From Pseudofrankia coriaricola (GTDB lineage Bacteria; Actinomycetota; Actinomycetes; Frankiales; Frankiaceae): a DNA stretch of 32,056 nucleotides. Positions 25,604-32,056 of this stretch are shown here, in pieces. Every line of letters starts with the position of its first letter. The first letter of the stretch is position 1. Where the stretch lies: contig NZ_MBLO01000220.1 in NCBI RefSeq assembly GCF_001854805.1, positions 162,833 through 194,888 on the forward strand. The letters run 5' to 3'. A model generated the notes under the pieces. It searched no databases, was not told where the DNA came from, and saw only the letters and a list, made by a program, of their open reading frames with translations. Made by a program: the position numbers and the translations under genes.

Positions 25604-25780
25604 TCCCGCGGGCGGCCCGGAATCCGTCGGCGGGACGGAAGCACGACGGCAGGCGTGATCTCTGGGGCGGAGTCCCTTGACCAGGAGCTCATGACCGCCA
25701 CCGACCTGCTGGCCGCCGGGCCCGAATCGGCTGACCGGCCGGGCCGCCCGGGATCTCCCTGGGGCGGACAGTCGGGCTGG

Positions 25781-26932
25781 CTAGGCCGACAACAGTGCGA
25801 GGGCGTCCAGGTCGCGGATCGCCGCGCAGGCGTTGGCGGCCATCGACAGGAACATCCGGTCGGCGCCGGCGGTGCGCTCGGCGCTCGCGTAGACGGCGCC
25901 GATCATGGTGATCAGCGGTCCCTGCAGCAGCCCGCGCCGGTAGTCCTCGAAACAGAGGTCAACGGGATAGTCCGGGACGCCGTACTCGACGAGCCGCTGG
26001 TGGTAGGCGGCGACGAGCGCCCGCTCGTGGGCGCGCCGCTCGGCGGGAGCCAATGCGGTGGACAGGAAATAGGCGAGGTCGCGGCCGGGGAAGGCCACCT
26101 CGACGGTCTGCCAGTCGACCGCCCGCACCTGCGTGTCGCCGGAGAACAGCAGGTTGTCGAGCCGGTAGTCGCCATGCACCAACGAGAAGCGATCCGACGT
26201 GTACTTCCCCCAGCCGGCCACGAGCTCCGCCGCACGCAGCAAGGTGTCGACGTCCCGCGGCCCGAGGCCTGCCCGATATCGCTCAGTGAACTCGGCGGCC
26301 GCCGATGTCGCGACCTTGCCCAGAAAACTCATCCCGGCCTCGTCGAGCCGGGCCGGCCAGTCGGTACCGTCGGTGACGCTGTCGTCGTTCCAGAACGGCG
26401 CGTGCAGACCAGCGAGGTTGCGGATGGCAAGGGCGGCCTGCGCGACCGTGCAGCTGTCGACCTGGTTGCCGGCCCGCGCCGGGTGGGCGTCCTCGAGCAC
26501 GAGGGTGAAGCGGTACTCGTCGTCACTGAGCTCGGCGCTCCAGCACCGGGGCACCCGGACCCGCGCACGCCCCGCGAAGGTCCGGTAGAAACCGACCTCG
26601 TTGCGGTAAGCCACCCGCAACCGCCGACGGACCTCAGGGGCACCACCGGCCATCTTCACCACCACGCTCACCGGCCCGCGCCCGGCGTCCCCCGGCGCGA
26701 GGTCAAGGTGGAAGCGATAGCTGACCGCGGTCTGCCCGGTGCCGACCGGCTCGAAGCGCACGCCGACGACCTCGACATCGGTGCCACCCGCGCGCAGCAC
26801 CTCGGTCAGCCACGCCGGGGTGACGTCAGCCGGGTCGTCGACGATCCGGTGTGATCCGTCCACGTCTCGTGGTCCCGCCGCCTCGGCCCGCGTATCCGAG
26901 TCTGGCGCTAAGTCCGTCCCGTCGTTCGTCAT
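25781..26932 (-). CDS. Aminoglycoside-phosphotransferase-fold (APH/EcKinase-like) kinase
   Basis: The 383-residue protein has the APH catalytic loop VHGDYRLDN (H253, D255, N260) and the metal-binding VDW motif (D273). An ATP-binding lysine candidate is K93 (VVVKMAGG), with E112 in YRNEVGFY. LEDAHPARAGNQV, LAGLHAPFWND and FPGRDLAYFL are typical of the ecdysteroid-kinase-like/DUF1679 branch. It should phosphorylate a small-molecule hydroxyl group; the substrate is unknown, and antibiotic resistance should not be assumed. ATG 26932 is chosen because the longer frame adds atypical sequence. The gene converges with the GH2 gene (177 bp apart). Confidence 0.88.
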   Translation of the reverse strand: MTNDGTDLAPDSDTRAEAAGPRDVDGSHRIVDDPADVTPAWLTEVLRAGGTDVEVVGVRFEPVGTGQTAVSYRFHLDLAPGDAGRGPVSVVVKMAGGAPEVRRRLRVAYRNEVGFYRTFAGRARVRVPRCWSAELSDDEYRFTLVLEDAHPARAGNQVDSCTVAQAALAIRNLAGLHAPFWNDDSVTDGTDWPARLDEAGMSFLGKVATSAAAEFTERYRAGLGPRDVDTLLRAAELVAGWGKYTSDRFSLVHGDYRLDNLLFSGDTQVRAVDWQTVEVAFPGRDLAYFLSTALAPAERRAHERALVAAYHQRLVEYGVPDYPVDLCFEDYRRGLLQGPLITMIGAVYASAERTAGADRMFLSMAANACAAIRDLDALALLSA

Positions 26933-27209
26933 GCCGCCCGCCCAGGGTTCGCGGGCAGGCCGCCCGGGTAGGCCGGCGGAGTCAGCGGGGTCATCAGCGA
27001 CACGCGCGGACCATAGCCCGATCACAACTTCGAGGTCAATGTCGAGATCGCCAGCTTTGGCTCGATGCGACAGACTCCGCCGATTCCCGGCACGGACCGC
27101 CGCCACGGCCGGCCGGGACAGATCCCATGGACGGTGCGCGGGCTCGCGGCCGCGAGAACCGCGAGGGAGCGCGGGAGACGGTCCGGAGCTCTGGCGGGCC
27201 GTCTGGACG

Positions 27210-27575
27210 TCACATGCTTAGTTCGCGTTCGATCGTCCGGAGGCCATGGCGGGCCAGGGCGAGGTTGGCCCGGGCGCGGTCCAGGGCGAGGTACAGGAAC
27301 AGCCGGCTGCCGCCCCTGGTGAGCAGGCGGATGACGTGGTACTGCCGGTCCACGGTGATGAGGATGTCCTCGATCCCCTCCCGGATGCCGAGCGCCTCAA
27401 GTGTCCTCGCCTTGGCGCGGACCACATCGGTGTTGCCCGCCGCGGCGATCTCGAGGTTGAGCGCGCGGCCGCCACCGGCCGAGCCCAGCATCATTCCGCT
27501 CTCGTAGTCGACCAGCGCGGCTCCCAGCGCACCGTCGAGCGCCATCGCTTCCTTCAACGCGGTATCGATGTCCAT
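27210..27575 (-). CDS. Roadblock/LC7-type small regulatory protein
   Basis: The 121-residue protein begins at ATG 27575 with GGGAAGGA 5 nt upstream. It has the roadblock order of elements: an N-terminal helix (TALKEAMALDGALGAALVDYESGMMLG), a long middle helix (NLEIAAAGNTDVVRAKARTLEAL) and beta strands (EDILITVDRQYHVIRLL, RLFLYLALDR). Roadblock proteins bind and regulate small GTPases, for example MglB with MglA, or are paired with histidine kinases in actinobacterial conservons. No GTPase gene lies in this window. It is divergent from a PATAN/DUF4388-like gene, separated by a 170-bp AT-richer region, so the two probably work together. Confidence 0.8.
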   Translation of the reverse strand: MDIDTALKEAMALDGALGAALVDYESGMMLGSAGGGRALNLEIAAAGNTDVVRAKARTLEALGIREGIEDILITVDRQYHVIRLLTRGGSRLFLYLALDRARANLALARHGLRTIERELSM

Positions 27576-27745
27576 ACAATCCTTCCCCGATTCAACGGAC
27601 AACTTGTCATTGTGCCCGGGTTGATTTTTACTCCGACCGGTCTACCACCGTTTGCGCGGACGTCGCACGGGCTGGTAGCACTTGGTCGCAACGCACCATA
27701 TCCTTCCCCCTGTTCGCTGTCACTGGGATGAGGGGGTGGAACGCG

Positions 27746-28606
27746 ATGGGCGTGGGCACCGCGGCGGATGGTTATGTTCTTCTAAACGTATTGTCCCGGC
27801 TGGCCGAGGAACGTTTCTCCGGGACGCTGTGGACCGAAGGAGCGCTGGTCGAGGGAACGGTCGTCCTGAGTTCTGGCCTGCTGGTCGCCGCCGACACCCC
27901 GGTCGCCCCGGGTGTGGAGTCCCTGCTGCTGCGGTCGGGGCGGGTATCCCGCGAGGACTGGACCGACGCCCTTGCCGAGGCCGCCCCCGAGGGCAGGCTG
28001 CGCGCCGAGCTGGTCGAGCGCGGCCTGATCGGCGACGCGTCGGTGCAGGTGGTGACGCAGACGGCCGCGATGGACGCCCTGTTCGCGTTGACGCTCGCGG
28101 ATGTCTTCGCGTGCGTGCCCAATCCAGGCGTCGCCGACCCGCTCATCCCGCTCGTCCCGGGGATGGACGCCGGCCGGGTGGTCCGGGAGACCCGGCGCCG
28201 GCTGGCGGTCGCGTCCGGGTGGCGTGAGCTGGGCCTGCACGCGCGGGCCCACCCGCGGACCACCTCGGCGGCCCCGCCGATCGACGAGGGCCGCGCGGAG
28301 CTCCTGGTACAGGTGAACGGCCGGCGGACGGTCAGCGACCTGGCCTTCCTGCTCGGGCGCGGCCTGTTCGCCGTGATGTTCGATATGGCGCTCCTCCACC
28401 GAGATGGCCAGATCGCCTTCGATCAGCCCCAGCCGGCCGCGACGAGCGCCCTCTCATGGCCCGGTCACCCCGACGACGGGCCGCCGCTGGTCGTCTCGAG
28501 GCTCCCGAGCGGCGAGGCCGAAGACCTGGGCACGCCCGCGGACTCCGCCGATTCACCTCCCCGCCGGCGGCTGATTTCCCGGCGAGGAGCGCGCGGCGCC
28601 CGGTGA
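27746..28606 (+). CDS. PATAN/DUF4388-like protein
   Basis: The 286-residue protein starts at ATG 27746 with AGGGGGTGGA upstream; ATG 27728 has no RBS. The N-terminal part (RFSGTLWTEG, VEGTVVLSSGLLVAADTPVAPGVESLLLRSG, VSREDWTDAL) resembles DUF4388/PATAN domains: a beta-sheet module, then a helical part about how a signal-dependent output is read. Residues about 190-235 (ELLVQVNGRRTVSDLAFLLGRG) look like the winged-helix segment that often follows. The C-terminus is polar, Pro/Arg-rich. PATAN proteins take part in bacterial signalling and motility complexes, often with roadblock proteins, which agrees with the divergent neighbour. The exact role is unknown. Confidence 0.65.
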   Translation: MGVGTAADGYVLLNVLSRLAEERFSGTLWTEGALVEGTVVLSSGLLVAADTPVAPGVESLLLRSGRVSREDWTDALAEAAPEGRLRAELVERGLIGDASVQVVTQTAAMDALFALTLADVFACVPNPGVADPLIPLVPGMDAGRVVRETRRRLAVASGWRELGLHARAHPRTTSAAPPIDEGRAELLVQVNGRRTVSDLAFLLGRGLFAVMFDMALLHRDGQIAFDQPQPAATSALSWPGHPDDGPPLVVSRLPSGEAEDLGTPADSADSPPRRRLISRRGARGAR

Positions 28607-29079
28607 CTATCCGACCGCGCCAAAACAGGCGCAAGGGATGACTAACAGAATGACTAAATTTCCACCCGTTGGTTCTGAAAGCCCAGGCCGACGTCCGTAA
28701 CCCCATTCTCGCGCCCATGGGAAACCGGAACTCTGCGAACGGCGCGAACGGTAGGCCCAGACCGGCGGACCGTCACGGCGACGCATCACAGGTTGACGCA
28801 TCACGGGTTCATGCCCCAGGCCGACCAGCCCGGGCACGCGGCCGAGGCAGGCCGAGGAATCAGGCACTCGAGCCAGGCCGGTGGCGCCCGCTCAGGACGG
28901 ACTCATCGGCCCGGGTCGTCGACGGATGTCAGAGGGGCGGCGACCCATGAGGAGTGCTCAGCGTGGAGCACCGCCGGTCGCCGTCGGCTGATCCTCGGAC
29001 CCGCCAGGGCCTCCGCATGCCCCGGCTCTCCGAACGCAACGGATCCCACAGGTCCGACTTCGTCTAGTCTGCTGGACTT
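28607..29079. repeat. 473-bp gene-free region with two direct-repeat pairs
   Basis: No ORF here has coding character. ATGACTAA occurs at 28638-28645 and 28650-28657 (12-bp period) in an AT-rich patch just after the PATAN-like gene. A 15-bp unit, GACGCATCACAGGTT, is repeated in tandem with one mismatch at 28780-28809. Near the right end TAGTCT (29065-29070) is a possible -10 placed 9 nt before the GTG of the phosphatase gene, consistent with a leaderless transcript. The rest shows nothing recognisable. Confidence 0.45.
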
Positions 29080-30825
29080 GTGACCCGTGATGGCGCCGTT
29101 GAACGCCCACGCCCGGATCGTTCCCATGCCGGCGAGGGACCGGCGCCGGAGGTCGGCACCGGGGTGAGCCGACCGCATCGGCGTTCTCTCCTGCTTGGCG
29201 GGCTCGGCCTCGGGGGCGCGGCGCTGGCCGCGGCGGGCCTGGCTGCCTGCGGCGGCTCCGATGACGCCACGCGGCCCGCGGCCCCGACCCTGCGTGCGCC
29301 CACTCCCATTCCCGGAGTGACGGACGGGGTCTTCGGCCTCGGCGTGGCGAGCGGCGATCCGCTGCCCGACGGCGTGATCCTCTGGACCCGCCTCGCGCCG
29401 AAGCCCACCGAGGGCGGTGGGATGCCGGCCCGCGACATCCCCGTCGACTGGCAGATCGCCACCGACACGGACTTCCGCTCAGTGGTGCGGGCCGGCACGG
29501 AGACCGCGCGGGCGGCGCTCGCGCACTCCGTCCACGTCGACGTCCATGGCCTCGAGCCGGGGCGGGACTACTACTACCGTTTCCGCGCCGGCACGGTGCA
29601 GAGCCCGGTCGGCCGCACCCGGACGGCGGCGGCGCCGGGATCCGGCCCGGAAGCGGCCGGCGGGTCGCTGGCGTTCGCGCTCGTGTCCTGCCAGGACTTC
29701 CAGAACGGCTACTGGCCGGCGTTCGACGCGATCGCCGCGGACCGGCCGGACCTCGTCGTGCACGTCGGCGACTACATCTACGAGTACGACCCGGACAGCA
29801 AGTTCCCGGACCGGCGGCACACCACCCCGCAGACCCCCGGCCTCGACCAGCTCCAGACCCTCGCCGACTACCGCAACCGCTACGGCCAGTACAAGGCGGA
29901 CCCGGCGTTGCAGGCCGCCCACCTGGCCGCGCCCTGGGTCGTCACCTGGGACGACCACGAGGTCGAGAACAACTACGCGAGCCTCACCGACGAGCTCGGC
30001 GACACCGGCCCACGGCACCAGGACCCCGCGGCGTTCGCCCGCCAGCGCGCCGCCGCCTACCAGGCGTACTACGAGCACATGCCGATCCGCGCCAGGCTGA
30101 ACCCAGGCTCCCCCGATTTCCAGATCTACCGCCGGCTCGCGTTCGGCAGCCTGGCGACGCTCAACGTCATGGACACCCGGCAGTACCGCACGCCCGCGCC
30201 GGGCAGCTCTCCGAGCGCCATTGGCGCCGCCGCCCTGGGCGGCGCCAACGCGGGCGGCACGATGGCCGGCGCCGAGCAGGAGCGGTGGCTACGGACGGGG
30301 CTGGATGCCTCCCGCACCCGGTGGAACCTGATAGCGCAGCAGACGATGATGGCGCAGCTCGACGGCCAGCTGCCGGGCGGGGACGGGCAGACGCTGACGA
30401 ACCTCGACCAGAACGACGGCTACCGCCCCTACCGGCGCCGTGTGCTGGCCGGCGTGCGCGACAGCAAGGCCCGCAACCCGGTCGTGCTGTCCGGCGACCT
30501 GCACTGCGCGTGGGTGAACGACCTGCGCGTCGACTTCGACCAGCCAGAGACGCCCGTCGTCGCCACCGAGTTCGTCTGTACCTCGATCAGCTCGGCGTTC
30601 TTCCTCATCAGCGACGACTTCGTCCGGGACAACAACGCCCGCTTCAACCCGCACGTCCGGTACTTCCGCGGCGACCGCCGCGGCTACACCCGCATCCGCG
30701 TGACACCCGAGGAATGCCGCGCCGACCTGCGGATCGTCGCCGACCTCTCCCGCCGCGACTCCCCGGTCACCACCGACACGACCTGGGTTATCGAGGACGG
30801 CCGCCCCGGCGCCCAACCGGCCTGA
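29080..30825 (+). CDS. phoD: PhoD-like alkaline phosphatase, Tat-exported lipoprotein
   Basis: The 581-residue protein has a twin-arginine signal (PHRRSLLLGG, R34-R35), a hydrophobic core and lipobox LAAC with C57, so it should be exported folded and lipid-anchored outside the membrane. A PhoD N-terminal domain follows (GVASGDPLPDGVILWTRLAP). The metallophosphatase domain has SCQDFQNGYWPAF, HVGDYIYEYD, WDDHEVENNY and LSGDLHCAWVND, which supply the metal ligands. It should release phosphate from phosphodiesters and monoesters, useful under phosphate limitation. Start choices are GTG 29080 (used; possibly leaderless) and GTG 29164, close to the Tat motif. No Pho box was identified with confidence. 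Confidence 0.92.
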   Translation: MTRDGAVERPRPDRSHAGEGPAPEVGTGVSRPHRRSLLLGGLGLGGAALAAAGLAACGGSDDATRPAAPTLRAPTPIPGVTDGVFGLGVASGDPLPDGVILWTRLAPKPTEGGGMPARDIPVDWQIATDTDFRSVVRAGTETARAALAHSVHVDVHGLEPGRDYYYRFRAGTVQSPVGRTRTAAAPGSGPEAAGGSLAFALVSCQDFQNGYWPAFDAIAADRPDLVVHVGDYIYEYDPDSKFPDRRHTTPQTPGLDQLQTLADYRNRYGQYKADPALQAAHLAAPWVVTWDDHEVENNYASLTDELGDTGPRHQDPAAFARQRAAAYQAYYEHMPIRARLNPGSPDFQIYRRLAFGSLATLNVMDTRQYRTPAPGSSPSAIGAAALGGANAGGTMAGAEQERWLRTGLDASRTRWNLIAQQTMMAQLDGQLPGGDGQTLTNLDQNDGYRPYRRRVLAGVRDSKARNPVVLSGDLHCAWVNDLRVDFDQPETPVVATEFVCTSISSAFFLISDDFVRDNNARFNPHVRYFRGDRRGYTRIRVTPEECRADLRIVADLSRRDSPVTTDTTWVIEDGRPGAQPA

Positions 30826-30914
30826 CCCACCACCAAACTGGATCAGTTCCGGCGCTCGGCCACCGGGACGGGAGAATCCGAGCCGCCGGCCCGGCTGTCA
30901 CCGGTCGAGTGGAT

Positions 30915-31325
30915 TCATTGATCGGAGTGGCAGCAGACCTCCAGTTCCATCCCGTCCGGGTCGCGGAAGAACAGCGACCACTCGGACCCGAGCCGCTGGA
31001 TCTCCCCGATGTCGGCCCCCAGTTCGCGTAGCCGGTCGCGGGTGGCCTCGAGGGTCTCCAGGGAGTCGACCGCCAGGCCGAAATGGTCGATCGGGCCCCG
31101 TCCGCCCTGGCGACGCCTGTCCCCGATGATGTCGTCGGTCGACGTCTCGAAGACGTTGAGCGCGGCACCCCCGCCGAGGTCGAGGATCACCATGCGTGGA
31201 TGATCATCCCGCGCATCCATCTCAAACGTCACCTCTGCGCCGAACGCGTCGGCGTAGAACTTCACGATCCTGTCCATGTCGGCGGTCAGTGTGGCGATGT
31301 GGTTGAACCCGACTGTGGTCGGCAC
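30915..31325 (-). CDS. VOC-family (glyoxalase/dioxygenase-like) protein
   Basis: The 136-residue protein has two beta-alpha-beta-beta-beta modules. Candidate metal ligands are H9 (FNHIATL), E60 (LNVFE), H81 (DHFGLAV) and E129 (DGMELEV). Spacing is close to the H5/E56/H74/E122 set of E. coli glyoxalase I. The ligand set is complete, so it is probably a metalloenzyme such as a lyase, dioxygenase or thiol-transferase; the substrate is unknown. It starts at GTG 31325 with GAGG 6 nt upstream. It lies just downstream of a broken ABM gene on the same strand and could be transcribed from that gene's MerR-type promoter. Confidence 0.9.
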   Translation of the reverse strand: MPTTVGFNHIATLTADMDRIVKFYADAFGAEVTFEMDARDDHPRMVILDLGGGAALNVFETSTDDIIGDRRRQGGRGPIDHFGLAVDSLETLEATRDRLRELGADIGEIQRLGSEWSLFFRDPDGMELEVCCHSDQ

Positions 31326-31329
31326 CTGT

Positions 31330-31659
31330 GTCCTCGATTCGGCTTACATCGGCCTCGATATCGTCTGCCAGGTCCGCATCGGTCCCGGCCCGCTCGAGCC
31401 GACTCCGGCGGCTGGTGGTCGGTCGCTTGGTGTGAGCTGTCGACGACCTCGCGGACGCCGGCAGGGTCGTCGACAGACGACCATTTCTCCACGGTCATGG
31501 CGTTGAAGCGCCCCGCGCCAAAATTCTTCTCCGCCGGGACGGCGTCCAGGAAGCCCGGCTGCTCTCCTCAGCACCGCGCGGGCACGGGGACGAGGATCCG
31601 GACTCCTCGCGAGCGTCACCCGGCACGACGAACGTGTCAATCCGGTAGACGGCCGGCAT
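31330..31659 (-). pseudogene. Frameshifted antibiotic-biosynthesis-monooxygenase (ABM)-like gene
   Basis: Reading from ATG 31659 (GAGGAGGGAG about 5 nt upstream) gives MPAVYRIDTFVVPGDAREE, the usual start of ABM-like proteins. The expected continuation then appears in a second frame (RARAVLRR). A third frame gives QPGFLDAVPAEKNFGAG, RFNAMTVEKWSSVDD and VREVVDSSHQA, and the end changes frame again (RLERAGTDADLADD). At least three frame changes make it a pseudogene, unless sequencing errors are clustered here. The intact protein would be a heme- or cofactor-free monooxygenase-like protein of about 105 residues. Its promoter appears intact. Confidence 0.72.
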
Positions 31660-31697
31660 CACGCTCCCTCCTCGCTTCGCACGAGACCCGGGATACG

Positions 31698-31728
31698 ACG
31701 CTAGGACCTCAAGTCACCTTCAGGTCAA
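31698..31728 (-). promoter_or_regulatory. MerR/SoxR-type promoter with operator in a 19-bp spacer
   Basis: On the minus strand, -35 TTGACC (31728-31723) and -10 TAGCGT (31703-31698) are separated by exactly 19 bp. The spacer holds most of an imperfect dyad, GACCTGAAGG..GACTTGAGGTC (31705-31726; 8 of 11 pairs match). It differs at only 3 of 18 positions from the SoxR box CCTCAAGTTAACTTGAGG. A 19-bp spacer with a central dyad is the hallmark of MerR-family activated promoters. It is placed to drive the broken ABM gene and the VOC gene. No merR-type gene is in the window. Confidence 0.72.
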
Positions 31729-31742
31729 CCCGCCAACCGCCA

Positions 31743-32056
31743 ACCCGTCAGCGGGTCTAGTCCAGGAGGCCGCTCTGGCGGCCGATGCTCGTGATCGGGC
31801 GCGGGACGTGTCGTCGTGGCGTCAGCCGAGGGTGGACCCGGTGACCGACGCGGAGCGACGGGCCCGACCATTCCTCTCTCACGTTGTGGCAGGCACCTGG
31901 GAAGCCGGACGTCCTGTCAGACGTCAGGGCCACGAAACGGTGCTGGTCGTGGCCCTGACGTCTAGACCGAACTTGCGAGTGCTCGAAGATCGCTACGCGC
32001 ACAGCCTGGCACTTTGGCCTGTGTTGTCCGAAGTGTAGTCAGTAGGTTGCTTGATC
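31743..32056. other. Lower-GC tail with no assignable gene
   Basis: GC content falls visibly compared with the rest, most clearly after 31860. A minus-strand frame ends at 31757 (final residues GRQSGLLD) and is followed at once by a small hairpin, ACCCG-TCAG-CGGGT (31743-31756). This could be the end of a real or degraded gene, but the frame is crossed by a perfect inverted repeat and matches nothing I know. The region may be the edge of a transferred segment or of a neighbouring gene's terminator. Confidence 0.3.
31919..31963. terminator. Perfect 16-bp inverted repeat (strong hairpin, possible terminator)
   Basis: AGACGTCAGGGCCACG (31919-31934) is followed by a 13-nt spacer and its exact reverse complement (31948-31963). 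The stem is very stable and symmetric, so it would work on either strand. There is no U-run. It lies in gene-poor, lower-GC DNA, so a bidirectional terminator is most likely; a protein-binding or element-end palindrome is possible. Confidence 0.55.

Noticed and set aside
31808-32038. Plus-strand 76-codon ORF in the tail
   Set aside because: It contains the perfect 16-bp inverted repeat, has no RBS and no recognisable motif.

Overview
The window is very GC-rich DNA (about 70 % or more by eye) with many GTG starts and GGAGG-type ribosome binding sites. It carries families common in filamentous actinomycetes: a LAL-type LuxR regulator, a membrane Ser/Thr kinase, a GAF-SpoIIE phosphatase, a roadblock protein, and a TIR domain resembling FxsT N-termini. 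A Frankia-like actinomycete chromosome is the best inference. No rRNA, tRNA, CRISPR array or insertion sequence was recognised.

Layout. 1-2044: the 3' part of a large LuxR-family regulator, then a 54-residue unknown protein. 2135-6972: a tandem duplication. The first copy encodes a membrane protein with two FN3-like modules and no kinase. The second encodes the same architecture with a complete Ser/Thr kinase domain between the acidic N-terminus and the membrane segment. The duplication includes the upstream DNA, and the start codon of the first copy aligns with ATT in the second. 7070-10717: an acyl-CoA synthetase, a divergent DUF1353 membrane protein and a convergent putative lipoprotein. 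11219-14976: a benzoylformate decarboxylase-like ThDP enzyme with an active-site His replaced by Tyr, a divergent DUF1348 protein and a GAF-EAL protein. 15065-17590: an MFS permease divergent from a DeoR regulator with a clear palindromic operator, then the C-terminal stump of a flavin monooxygenase. 17750-22012: a SpoIIE phosphatase, an iron/2-oxoglutarate-type oxygenase and a convergent MscS channel. 22274-26932: a DJ-1/PfpI protein, a lone TIR protein, a family 2 glycoside hydrolase and an APH-fold phosphotransferase. 27210-30825: a roadblock protein divergent from a PATAN/DUF4388-like protein, then a Tat-exported PhoD-like phosphatase. 30915-32056: a VOC protein downstream of a frameshifted ABM-family monooxygenase whose MerR/SoxR-type promoter is still intact, then a lower-GC tail with a perfect 16-bp inverted repeat.

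Most genes stand alone or as divergent pairs, so the window is a series of small regulatory and catabolic modules rather than one long operon. The most unusual elements are the kinase and kinase-less receptor pair, the ABM pseudogene with a preserved regulated promoter, the lone FxsT-like TIR domain, and tandem repeats built on 9 or 18 bp at five places both inside and outside genes.
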